Positions 8,773-16,435 of a stretch of DNA of 64,000 bases are shown piece by piece. The notes under the pieces were generated by a model. The model ran no database searches and was not told the origin of the DNA. It was given only the letters and a program-made list of their open reading frames with translations. The stretch lies in assembly GCA_965246995.1 (NCBI GenBank), contig OZ252008.1:310001-374000 (forward strand), given 5' to 3'. This DNA is from VXRJ01 sp965246995. Lineage in GTDB: Bacteria > Acidobacteriota > Vicinamibacteria > Vicinamibacterales > UBA8438. The position numbers and the translations under genes are program-made. Every line of letters starts with the position of its first letter. Positions within the stretch are counted from its first letter, which is position 1.

Positions 8773-9507
8773 CTAGAGTGTCGACCGCATCCAGGCGGTG
8801 GCGAGGCTGTCCGCGTACTCGTTCCAGCGGTTGCCGGTGTGGGCTGAGGTCCACTGCAGCCTGCAGCCGGGATGCGCGCGGTAGAGCGTCAACAGTTTCC
8901 GGACGAGTTCGAGGTTCTTGATCGGGCCCGCCTTCCGCTTCCAGCCGGCCCGTTCCCAGGCGGGCGCCCAGCGGGTGATGGTGTTCACGCAGAGCTCACT
9001 GTCGCTGAGCACGTCCACCTCGGCGTCGGCCGGCAGCATCGTGAACGCCTCGATCAGCGCGCGGAGCTCCATGCGGTTGTTCGTCGTCTCCGGCTCGTGG
9101 CCGTGAGCCTGAGAGACGATCCGTCCGTCCTCGACCCACACGACGCCCCAGCCGCCAGGACCGGGGTTCGGCACCGCGCTGCCGTCGGTGAACACGCCGC
9201 GATGGGGACCGTTCTCGTACTTCGCGAGGACCTCGGCGAGCGTGAGGTTCTCTTCCCGCAGGGTGCGGCTGCGGTCCGCGCCGCCGCGGTCGGCCTGGCG
9301 GGCGCGTTGAGCGCCGGTGCGCTTCTTTGGCGAGTGCAACCGGCAGTACCTCGGTTGCCAGCCGGGATACCTCTCGAGCACGGCCTGCGCGACCTCGAAC
9401 GGTGAATGGCAGACCTGGCAGGTGAAGCTGGGCACGGCGGTGAGGATACGACGGATCGTTTGTGGAACTTCGTCGAACGGGTCCGGCTCGATGTATTCGA
9501 GATACAC
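8773..9507 (-). CDS. rnhA: Ribonuclease HI with N-terminal zinc-ribbon
   Basis: A 244-residue protein. The N-terminus has a small metal-binding module (CQVC, then RYCRLHSP) and the C-terminal half is RNase HI: FTDGSAVPNPGPGGWG (first Asp), NRMELRALI (Glu), VLSDSELCVN (Asp) and NEYADSLA (Asp) give the D-E-D-D catalytic set. It would cut RNA in RNA-DNA hybrids. The start is a GTG at 9507, since a TGA sits just upstream in frame. A partly deleted near-identical copy lies at 11708-12016. The gene sits at the end of an accessory cluster of ATPases and a Panacea protein, so a defence or mobile-element role is possible. Confidence 0.88.
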   Translation of the reverse strand: MYLEYIEPDPFDEVPQTIRRILTAVPSFTCQVCHSPFEVAQAVLERYPGWQPRYCRLHSPKKRTGAQRARQADRGGADRSRTLREENLTLAEVLAKYENGPHRGVFTDGSAVPNPGPGGWGVVWVEDGRIVSQAHGHEPETTNNRMELRALIEAFTMLPADAEVDVLSDSELCVNTITRWAPAWERAGWKRKAGPIKNLELVRKLLTLYRAHPGCRLQWTSAHTGNRWNEYADSLATAWMRSTL

Positions 9508-9632
9508 ACGCTGGCCGTCGATGCGGAATCAGATCCGCAGTCGTGGCATCACGGATGGACCGAACTCAATGGGATCGGTCTTGACAACGCGGATGTGATA
9601 TCTCTGCTCGTCGCCTTGCGTACTCTGGCGTC

Positions 9633-10238
9633 TTAGTCAGGATGAACGGAGCGGGAGCCATGTGCTGTGCGTCTCCATCCTCGTTCAGACGCCAGCTCCG
9701 CGGTTCGCACGCGGTCGTAGTCGGTCAGCGCTTCATCCGACAGGAACGCTGCCTCATACGGGATTGATGCCTTGTTCTCAGCGACCTTCCACGCGATCCC
9801 GTGTGAGAACTCGCTGACTTTCTTCGCGGTGTGGCTCCAGAAGGCGTCGACAATCTTGTCGACGGCTGCAATCTCTGCGGCGGTGAAGATGCTGAGGTTT
9901 GGCGATCTCAGTGGCACGACCCGCTGTTGGTGGTACTTGCCGACCGACCGGACGCGCATGGCGATCTCGTGCTTGGCTTCCAGAACATCTCTCACCGGCC
10001 GCAGCCGACGGGGTACAGGGCCCTGCGGCAGGCGCATGTATTCCGCGCCAGTGAGCGGCCTGCCGGTCTCGAAGTAAGCGGAAAAATCGGCGAACGCGAG
10101 GATCTTGTTGAGTTTCGTGGCTCCGAAACTGGGATCCTGCTCCCACTTCTCGGAAATGTACAGAATCAGTTCCGCCAAACGGCGGTCCGGATCCATCTCA
10201 GGGAAGCTGAATGTAGGAGTATCCGTATCGGGATTCAT
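9633..10238 (-). CDS. Panacea domain (SocA-like, DUF4065) protein, putative antitoxin
   Basis: About 201 residues containing the Panacea signature: LNKILAFADFSAYFETGRPL followed by TGAEYMRLPQGPVPRRL. Panacea proteins act as antitoxins or proteolytic adaptors for many unrelated toxins. ATG 10238 was preferred over a longer frame because GAGGAT stands upstream and the domain begins soon after. Neither neighbour is a known Panacea toxin: an RNase H lies downstream and a DUF4143 ATPase upstream, both on the same strand. Either one of these is an unrecognised partner or the antitoxin is orphan. The 125 bp separating it from the RNase H gene holds no gene that I can recognise. Confidence 0.75.
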   Translation of the reverse strand: MNPDTDTPTFSFPEMDPDRRLAELILYISEKWEQDPSFGATKLNKILAFADFSAYFETGRPLTGAEYMRLPQGPVPRRLRPVRDVLEAKHEIAMRVRSVGKYHQQRVVPLRSPNLSIFTAAEIAAVDKIVDAFWSHTAKKVSEFSHGIAWKVAENKASIPYEAAFLSDEALTDYDRVRTAELASERGWRRTAHGSRSVHPD

Positions 10239-10316
10239 CTGTTGATCCTCATCCCGGCGTGGATCGTTGGCTGCCACAATAGCTATTGACGTAGCCACCT
10301 GCAACAAGGTTCAGTG

Positions 10317-11582
10317 TCATCGCGACGACGTAGTCTGGCGAGACGCCGGATACTCTGGCCTCTCCGGCCCAGCCACACAGAGATGCCACGGCGCCGCCCG
10401 GATGCTGCGCCCGAGCGTGCGGGTGCGATCGGTCCGGCAGGCGAGAATCCCGCGGGCGCCGGTGAGTTCGCACCAGCGGGCGAGGTGATCGACGTGCCGG
10501 GACGTCGGAGTCCTCGTCGCCTTCACCTCGATGCCGTACAGGCGGCCATCCGCCTCGACCACGATATCGACCTCCGCCGACAGGCCCTCCCAGTGGTAGA
10601 GCCGGGCTGCGCTGCCGGCGTGATGGATGGCCTTGGTCAGCTCCGCCACCACGGCTGACTCCGTCAGCGCGCCGAGGGCCGGTCCGTTCATGATGGCGTC
10701 GGCGGTTCGATAGCCGAGCACCCAGCTCGCGAGTCCGGGATCGATGACGTGGAGTTTCGGACTCTTTCGGATCCGCTTGCCGAAGTTCCGGTGGTAGGGC
10801 GGCAGCAGCACCACGAGCCGGCTCGTGACCAGCAGGTTCAGCCAGCGCCGGGCGGTAGGGGCGCTCACGCCAACGTCGCGTCCGAGGCGGGCAAGGTTCA
10901 GCACCTGGCCGGTCGACGCGCAGACCAGCGAGAAAAATGCGCGGAACGTCTCCAGGTTGGCGACCTGCTCCATGTTGCGGAGGTCGCGCTCCAGGTAGGT
11001 CTGGACGTAGCTCTGCATCCACAGGTCACGATCCACGGCCGGGTTGAGACGCGGCTCCGGCCAGGCGCCGCGGTGGAGCCAGTCCGCGAGATCGCATTCG
11101 GGGGCGTCATCGGCGGGACCCGTGCAGAGGCGTTCCATCAGGTTGCCGAGGTGATCGGCGGCCGGCGAACCGCTGACCTCCATCACGGAGAGAGGATCAA
11201 GGTGGAGCACGGCGATTCGCCCGGCCAGGGTCTGGCTCACGCCGCGCATCAGCGCGAAGTCCTGCGAGCCGGTCAGCAGCCAGCGTCCCGCTTGCCGGCG
11301 GGCGTCGATGTCGTCCTTGATGTAGTGCAGGAGCTCCGGCGCGTACTGGATCTCGTCGAGGATCACCCGCTCCCCGGTGTCGGCCAGAAAGCCGATCGGA
11401 TCGTCGCGGGCGATGTCGCGCACGTCCGGCCGCTCAAGTGATACGTAGCGGTGCGTGGCGCCGAATTCCTCGCGCAGAAGCGTCGTCTTCCCGGTCTGAC
11501 GGGGACCGGTGACGAGCACGGCGGGAAATGTGCGCATTGCCCGCCGGACGGTGGCCGCCAGTGCGCGGGGGACATACGCCAT
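10317..11582 (-). CDS. AAA_14 ATPase with C-terminal DUF4143 domain (first of three)
   Basis: This 421-residue protein has Walker A GPRQTGKTT near residue 26, Walker B VILDEIQYAPELL, a sensor LTGSQDF, a winged-helix middle part, and a C-terminal DUF4143 domain with the nuclease-like AEVDIVVEADGRLYGIEVKA motif (D...ExK). The family is common in accessory DNA, and its function is largely unknown. Start taken at ATG 11582, directly before the P-loop region. Upstream, 11604-11624 is AT-rich with AAAATG and CATTTT arms 8 bp apart, perhaps an operator. The closest paralogues in the window are at 12013 and 18924, but they are clearly diverged from it. Confidence 0.85.
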   Translation of the reverse strand: MAYVPRALAATVRRAMRTFPAVLVTGPRQTGKTTLLREEFGATHRYVSLERPDVRDIARDDPIGFLADTGERVILDEIQYAPELLHYIKDDIDARRQAGRWLLTGSQDFALMRGVSQTLAGRIAVLHLDPLSVMEVSGSPAADHLGNLMERLCTGPADDAPECDLADWLHRGAWPEPRLNPAVDRDLWMQSYVQTYLERDLRNMEQVANLETFRAFFSLVCASTGQVLNLARLGRDVGVSAPTARRWLNLLVTSRLVVLLPPYHRNFGKRIRKSPKLHVIDPGLASWVLGYRTADAIMNGPALGALTESAVVAELTKAIHHAGSAARLYHWEGLSAEVDIVVEADGRLYGIEVKATRTPTSRHVDHLARWCELTGARGILACRTDRTRTLGRSIRAAPWHLCVAGPERPEYPASRQTTSSR

Positions 11583-11707
11583 AGCCTGCCCAAGTCTACC
11601 TGAAAATGAAACATACCATTTTACATTTACATGGATGAGCAGTCCCTGGCACGGCGGTCGGAATCCGTGGGCGTTGCCGGATTTGTGCGACTCCCTGGGC
11701 CCGGGGG

Positions 11708-12016
11708 TCACGTTCGGGATGCTACAGCGTCGACCGCATCCAGGTGGTGACGAGGCTGTCGGCGTACTCGTTCCAGCGGTTGCCGGCGTGGGCGGCGGTC
11801 CGCGCCGCCGCGGTCGGCCTGGCGGGCGCGTTGAGCGCCGGTGCGCTTCTTTGGCGAGTGCAACCGGCAGTACCTCGGTTGCCAGCCGGGATACTTGTCG
11901 AGCACGGCCTGCGCGACCTCGAACGGTGAATGGCAGACTTGGCAGGTGAAGCTGGGCACGGCGGTGAGGATACGACGGATCGTCGTCTCGACGAGCCCGG
12001 CGTGCCTGCGGCTCAA
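11708..12016 (-). pseudogene. Internally deleted copy of the RNase H gene (zinc-ribbon retained)
   Basis: From 11722 to 11983 the sequence is nearly identical to the two ends of the rnhA gene at 8773-9459, but about 425 bp of the middle is missing. The junction lies near a shared GCGGTCCGCG, which suggests a deletion between short repeats. The remaining frame gives 102 residues: the CQVC/RYCRLH zinc-ribbon, then a frame-shifted tail, so none of the RNase H catalytic residues remain. Its ATG overlaps the stop of the upstream ATPase (ATGA). It could therefore be a coupled small zinc-ribbon protein rather than a dead remnant. Confidence 0.7.
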
Positions 12017-13263
12017 GGCCCCAGGGCGCCGATGGGAATGACCCCCACTTCCCCGGGTCGCACGTAGCCGTACCCGGTGGGAACGATCACGGCCAGGGCG
12101 GATGGCTTGCCGTGGTCGCTCTGTTCCATACGCCTGGCGAGCTGGCGCAGGCTCTTTGCGCCTTCGTCCACCCAGCGTTCGCCCAGCTTGATTTCGAACG
12201 CCGCCCAGCGGCCGTCGGCCGCCTCAACGACCGCGTCCACTTCCAGACCGTCCTTTTCCCGGTAGTGGAAGACTTGTGCATCGGCGGTCTGGGCGTGGAC
12301 ACGCAGGTCCCGGACGACCAAGGACTCGAACAGCAGGCCCAAGAACTTGAGGTCCGCCGTCAGGCGGGGGGGCGTGACTCGCAGGGCGGCGACTGCCAGG
12401 GACGGATCGACAAAGTGTCGAACCGGTGTCTGCCGGAGTGTCGTGCGCGACCGCAAGTGCGGCGACCAAGCCGGCTGATTCTCCAACACCATGAGCCGAT
12501 CGAGCGCATCGAGATACTCCGCGACGGTATCGGTCTTGAGGGCGCGGTCGCCCTCGCCTACGTCGGCTGCCAGCTTGGACAGGGCGACGGGCGTCGCCAC
12601 GTTGCGCGCCAGCGAACGCAGCAGGCGGCCCACTTTGGCCGGATCACGCGTCTTGCCGCTGGCCCGCGATACGTCGGTACGGCGGACATCGTCCAGGTAG
12701 CCTCGGTTCACGCGCAGAATGCCTGGGAGTGTCTTGCCAATGTGACCCGGCCAGCCGCCGGCGCAGATGAGTTCGGCGACGGTGGCGATCGACAGATCAG
12801 ATTGCGGGGCCCGTTGCTCCGCACCGTCGAGCAGCCGGCGCAAGGAAATCTCACCGCTGGAGTGCCCGCTTTCGTACAGCGACAGCGGGCGCATGCGCAG
12901 GCGAACGAAACGTCCGGCGCCGGTGTGCCGGGCGATGTCGTCGGCGGGAACGGCGGAACCGGTGAGAATGAACTGGCCGGGGACGCCGCGGCGATCGATC
13001 TCACGGCGGAGGTGGTTCCAGATGGTCGGCTCCAATTGCCATTCGTCGATCAACCGCGGCGTGTCACCGTTCAGCACGGCTGCCGGGTCTGCGCCGATCA
13101 TGCGCCTGGCGTTGTCGTCCACATCGAGCAGCACTTCGCTGGCCGCTGCCCGGCCGGCAGTCGCCGTCTTTCCGGTTGCCCTGGGCCCTTCTACGAGAAC
13201 CGCTCCGGCGGATTCCAGCAGATCCGCCATTTCGGCATCGACGATTCGCGGAAGGTAGGTCAT
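12013..13263 (-). CDS. AAA_14 ATPase with DUF4143 domain (second of three)
   Basis: A 416-residue protein with Walker A GPRATGKTA, a Walker-B-like RLIDEWQLEPTIW, sensor LTGSAVPADD, and a C-terminal DUF4143 nuclease-like motif LEVDAVVEAADGRWAAFEIKLG. It is distant from the ATPase at 10317: the Walker B Glu is followed by Trp rather than Ile, and the N-terminal MTYLPRIVD element is of a different subgroup. The start is the ATG at 13263. Its stop overlaps the start of the truncated RNase H copy. A 23-bp tandem repeat lies 60 bp upstream and may be its operator or a relic of integration. Confidence 0.83.
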   Translation of the reverse strand: MTYLPRIVDAEMADLLESAGAVLVEGPRATGKTATAGRAAASEVLLDVDDNARRMIGADPAAVLNGDTPRLIDEWQLEPTIWNHLRREIDRRGVPGQFILTGSAVPADDIARHTGAGRFVRLRMRPLSLYESGHSSGEISLRRLLDGAEQRAPQSDLSIATVAELICAGGWPGHIGKTLPGILRVNRGYLDDVRRTDVSRASGKTRDPAKVGRLLRSLARNVATPVALSKLAADVGEGDRALKTDTVAEYLDALDRLMVLENQPAWSPHLRSRTTLRQTPVRHFVDPSLAVAALRVTPPRLTADLKFLGLLFESLVVRDLRVHAQTADAQVFHYREKDGLEVDAVVEAADGRWAAFEIKLGERWVDEGAKSLRQLARRMEQSDHGKPSALAVIVPTGYGYVRPGEVGVIPIGALGP

Positions 13264-13320
13264 GGCTAATCCAAACTTTGACACAGGTTGTACTCCCGGC
13301 AGCCGCACGCACGCAACTCC

Positions 13321-13381
13321 AACGGGTGATTTGTCGACTCTACAACGGGTGATTTGTCGACTCTACAACGGGTGATTCGTC
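13321..13381. repeat. 23-bp tandem repeat, 2.7 copies
   Basis: The unit begins AACGGGTGATTTGTCGAC and is 23 bp long. It is present as two exact copies (13321-13343 and 13344-13366) and a third partial copy (13367-13381) with one change. It lies between the minus-strand ATPase gene and the plus-strand VOC gene. Direct repeats of this size near a promoter can be operator sites or iterons. There are too few copies, and no spacers, for CRISPR. Confidence 0.85.
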
Positions 13382-13469
13382 CGGAGATACCTGTCCTCTC
13401 AAGCGCTTGGGGCGACACTCGGCTGCCGCTGGCGTAGACTGGCGGGTGCGCTTACGCCACGAGATTGCC

Positions 13470-14321
13470 ATGCACGGACTTGTTGCCGCCCTGACGTCCG
13501 GACTGCTGCTCACGGCCGCCGCCGCGCCGGCCGCGGCCCAGATTGCATCCCCCAACGATGCGGGTGTCGCGATGGGGCATCTGCACTACGTGGTGCGCGA
13601 TGTCGAGGCGAACACCGCGTTCTGGGTTGCCCTCGGCGGCGAAGCGGATCGCGTAGGCGACACGGTCGTGGTGACGTTCCCGGACGTCCTCGTGATGCTC
13701 GACGAGGGTGAGTCTTCGGGCGGCACCGAGGGGTCGATCCTGAACCACATGGCCTTCCGCGTGCAGTCGCTGGCCACGGTCGCGGCGGCCGGCTTCGAGT
13801 TCGAGGACCGCGGATCGGGCATCACGAATGTCTTCTCGCCGGGGGACGAGCGGATCGAGCTGTTCGACGACACGGCGACAAACCTGACGTTCACGCGCGA
13901 CGACGGCGCGACGGACCCGGTTGCCCAGCGGCACAACCGGCTGCTGGAAGGTCCCATCCGCTCGCACCACCTGCACCTCTATCTGGTGGATGACGCGGTG
14001 GAGGAGGCGCAGGATTGGTACGCGACGATGTTCGGGGGCGTCCCGGGCATGCGCTGGCGCTACGACGCGGTCGACGTGCCCGGCATCAATTTCAACTTCT
14101 CCTACAACCCCGATGCGGGCGGCGCACCCACCAAGGGGCGCATGCTCGATCACATCGGCTTCGAGGTGGAGAACCTCGAGCGGTTCTGCCGCGAGCTCGA
14201 AGCGCGCGGCGTGACGTTCGATGTGCCGTACCGCCAGAGCTCCTCGGGCATCGGGTATGCATTCCTCACGGATCCGTGGGGCGTGTCGATTGCGCTGACG
14301 GAAGGCCTGCGCGGACTCTAG
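13470..14321 (+). CDS. Exported double-VOC (glyoxalase-fold) protein
   Basis: About 283 residues: a signal peptide (MHGLVAALTSGLLLTAAAA, cut near AAAQ), then two vicinal-oxygen-chelate domains. The first starts at GHLHYVVRDVEANTAFW and the second at HHLHLYLVDDAVEEAQDWY, each with a metal-ligand-type histidine. The C-terminal GYAFLTDPWGVSIALTEG is typical of glyoxalase/dioxygenase proteins. Exported VOC proteins like this are common in Acidobacteriota, and the substrate is unknown. The ATG at 13470 begins the signal peptide. The TAG stop lies inside a copy of the GGAGCCCGTGGTGAAACC repeat. Confidence 0.82.
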   Translation: MHGLVAALTSGLLLTAAAAPAAAQIASPNDAGVAMGHLHYVVRDVEANTAFWVALGGEADRVGDTVVVTFPDVLVMLDEGESSGGTEGSILNHMAFRVQSLATVAAAGFEFEDRGSGITNVFSPGDERIELFDDTATNLTFTRDDGATDPVAQRHNRLLEGPIRSHHLHLYLVDDAVEEAQDWYATMFGGVPGMRWRYDAVDVPGINFNFSYNPDAGGAPTKGRMLDHIGFEVENLERFCRELEARGVTFDVPYRQSSSGIGYAFLTDPWGVSIALTEGLRGL

Positions 14322-14336
14322 GAGCCCGTGGTGAAA
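14319..14336. repeat. Solo end of the 7047-7227 element
   Basis: The sequence from the TAG stop codon through GGAGCCCGTGGTGAAACC matches the terminal repeat of the element at 7047-7227, with no opposite-orientation partner within several hundred bases. It again provides a gene's stop codon. Confidence 0.6.
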
Positions 14337-14422
14337 CCACCGCTTGCACGTCTCGCTCCGGCTTCAGCGCTCGAAGGACGCAGCGGTCCCGTTCTTAGCT
14401 GGTCGGAAGTATCATCACCGCC

Positions 14423-15154
14423 ATGACTGAGATATCGACGGCCTGGAAGGCCCTGAACAAGCGGTTGGTGGCGGCGTTGAAGCCGACGGCCGCGCCGGTT
14501 GCAATCTCGTTCCATGCCGAAGGGGAGACGCCGCCGGCGGAGCGGATTGAACCGGACTACCCGGATCCGAACGAGCATGGGCGGACGGGGCAGGTGCCGG
14601 CCGGCTGCGTTTTCTGGAATCACGGGGCGGAGCGGACGTTCGCGACCGAGGCGGCGGACCATGCCAACTGCAGCGTCGGGAGCTACACGCATGGCTTCCT
14701 GAGCCTGGAGGAAGCGGCGCAGAAGGACGACGTCGGCGCCGTACTCGAGGCAGGTTGGGTGGACGAGGCGGCGGTGATGGCGCTGCCGCATGTTGCGGAG
14801 CGCCCCGGTTCGGTGGTCTACGGACCGCTGGCGGAGTGTGCCGCCGCACCCGACGTCGTGCTGCTTCGGATCAACGGGTTCGCACTGATGATGCTGAAGA
14901 GCGCGGTTCCCCAGATGGCGATCGAGGGGAAGCCGCAGTGCCACATCGTCGCGATGGCGAAAGATCAGGCGGCGGTCGCGGCGAGTGTCGGTTGCGCCCT
15001 GAGCCGCGCGCGGACCGGGATGCGGCCGGAGGAGATGACCTGCGTCATCCCGGGCGCACGCCTGGCCGAGGTGGTCGAGCAGCTCGAGGCCACGGTGACC
15101 CTCGACCGGATGATGGCGAACTACGCGGCGACTGACGCGCAGCGGTTCGCCTGA
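14423..15154 (+). CDS. DUF169 family protein
   Basis: This 243-residue cytoplasmic protein matches the DUF169 (COG2043) family: an AGCVFW segment, the Cys-containing NCSVGSYTHG, VVYGPLAECAAAPDVVLLR, and the C-terminal Cys-rich CALSRARTGM and MTCVIPG. Several conserved cysteines suggest metal or redox chemistry, but no function is established for the family. There is no signal peptide. The start ATG is 100 bp after the VOC gene. The stop abuts the stop of the convergent TolC gene, where CCTGAT and ATCAGG form a short hairpin across both ends. Confidence 0.78.
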   Translation: MTEISTAWKALNKRLVAALKPTAAPVAISFHAEGETPPAERIEPDYPDPNEHGRTGQVPAGCVFWNHGAERTFATEAADHANCSVGSYTHGFLSLEEAAQKDDVGAVLEAGWVDEAAVMALPHVAERPGSVVYGPLAECAAAPDVVLLRINGFALMMLKSAVPQMAIEGKPQCHIVAMAKDQAAVAASVGCALSRARTGMRPEEMTCVIPGARLAEVVEQLEATVTLDRMMANYAATDAQRFA

Positions 15155-16435
15155 TCACGGGGACATCAGGCCCTCCTCGAGCAGCATCCCTTCGATCCTG
15201 ATGGCGGCGCGCCAGGTTCGGGCGAGGGCGTCGAGGTACATCTCGCGCGTGGCCAGGAGGCGCTCCCGCGCGGTCAGGACGTCGACGTACTCCGCCGACA
15301 TCTCCTCGTAGCGACTCAAGCGAAGACGGTGCGCCTCGTCCAGAAGGGGCAGGACTTCGTCGCGGTACGCACGCGCGTCATCCGCCGCGGTGGCGTAGGC
15401 GCGGTACTGCTCGGCGAATCGCGCGCGAAGGTCCAGCTCGACGCGGGACACGTCGGCCCGGGCGCGCGCGAGATCGGCTTCGGCCGCGGCGATGCCGTCC
15501 TCGTTGCCATTCCAGAGCGGAATGCTGACGCCGACATCGGCGAACGCCTCCCAGCCGACCGCACTGGGGCCAGGGTCCAGCAGCTCGCGGTTGTAGCGCG
15601 GGCCGGCGCGCACGATCAGGTCGGGTCTTGTTTCCCGCCGCGCGCGAAGGACCACTGCCGCCGCCCGCGCCACGGCCGCTTCCGCTTCGCGCAGTTCCGG
15701 GCTGTCGCGCAGCAACGTGGCGAGCCCCACCGCCTCGACGACCGGTGGCGGGAGTCCGTCCGGATCGGCGGCGAGCGGCGACGGTTCGAGCGTCGGATCG
15801 CCCACGGCGACGCTCAACTGCCGCCAGATGCGCCGCTCGTCGTGGCGCGCCGCTTCCACCGCGGCCTGCGCCACATGCCGGTCGGCTTCGACGTTCAGCA
15901 CGTCGGCGCGATCCGCGACGCCGATGTTGGCAAGCTGCCGCGTCGTCTCCGCCACCGCCACCGCGTGCCGCGCCAGCGCGTCGCGCAGCGCCACACGCTC
16001 GGCTGCGAGCAGCGCCTCACGGTAAAGCAGCCGGACCATAGTGACGACGCGCTGCCGCTGCGACTCCTCCCGGGCACGCGCCTCGTCCGCTTCACCGCGT
16101 CCCACCGCGCGGTCAGCCTGGAGACGGCCGCTGATCGGGAAGACCTGCTCCACGAAGAAGCCATGCTCGCCCCAGCGGATGACCGGACTCTTGCTCACTT
16201 CCTCCGCCGTGTAGCCGATGCTCGGATTGGGCCACCGGCCCGCCTGTTCGGCCCGCGCATCAGCCGCCACGACGTCGGAAGCGGCTTGCGCCAGCGTCGG
16301 GTTGCGCGCGAGCGCCATGTGCTCGAGCGCCTCGAGCGTGAGCGCTTCGCCCGCGACCTGTGCCTCCGCCGTACGCGAGACAGCCGGGGCGAGGAGGATC
16401 AAGACGACGGCGACGCCGATTCCCGCGTGGCGCAT
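15155..16435 (-). CDS. TolC-family outer membrane efflux factor
   Basis: About 426 residues with a signal peptide (MRHAGIGVAVVLILLAPAVS), then two repeats of the outer membrane efflux protein fold, which are long Ala/Arg/Glu-rich helices with ARNPTLAQAASDV at the first entry and DVGVSIPLWNGNEDGIAAAEAD at the second. It forms the outer-membrane channel of RND or related exporters. The start ATG overlaps the stop of the multicopper oxidase gene (TGATG), with GGAGGTGG inside that gene, so the two are co-translated. This pairing suggests export or periplasmic detoxification of copper. No RND pump or membrane-fusion protein lies in this stretch. Confidence 0.87.
   Translation of the reverse strand: MRHAGIGVAVVLILLAPAVSRTAEAQVAGEALTLEALEHMALARNPTLAQAASDVVAADARAEQAGRWPNPSIGYTAEEVSKSPVIRWGEHGFFVEQVFPISGRLQADRAVGRGEADEARAREESQRQRVVTMVRLLYREALLAAERVALRDALARHAVAVAETTRQLANIGVADRADVLNVEADRHVAQAAVEAARHDERRIWRQLSVAVGDPTLEPSPLAADPDGLPPPVVEAVGLATLLRDSPELREAEAAVARAAAVVLRARRETRPDLIVRAGPRYNRELLDPGPSAVGWEAFADVGVSIPLWNGNEDGIAAAEADLARARADVSRVELDLRARFAEQYRAYATAADDARAYRDEVLPLLDEAHRLRLSRYEEMSAEYVDVLTARERLLATREMYLDALARTWRAAIRIEGMLLEEGLMSP

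Noticed and set aside
6863..8854. Long minus-strand frame opposite the DUF1501 gene
   Set aside because: It is the complement of recognised DUF1501 coding sequence and crosses the MITE-like element. It has no motif.
9508..9632. Small plus-strand reading frame beyond the RNase H start
   Set aside because: Overlaps the RNase H gene and has no ribosome-binding site or family; kept as non-coding.
13321..13381. Possible CRISPR repeats
   Set aside because: Units are contiguous without spacers and there are fewer than three copies. No cas genes.
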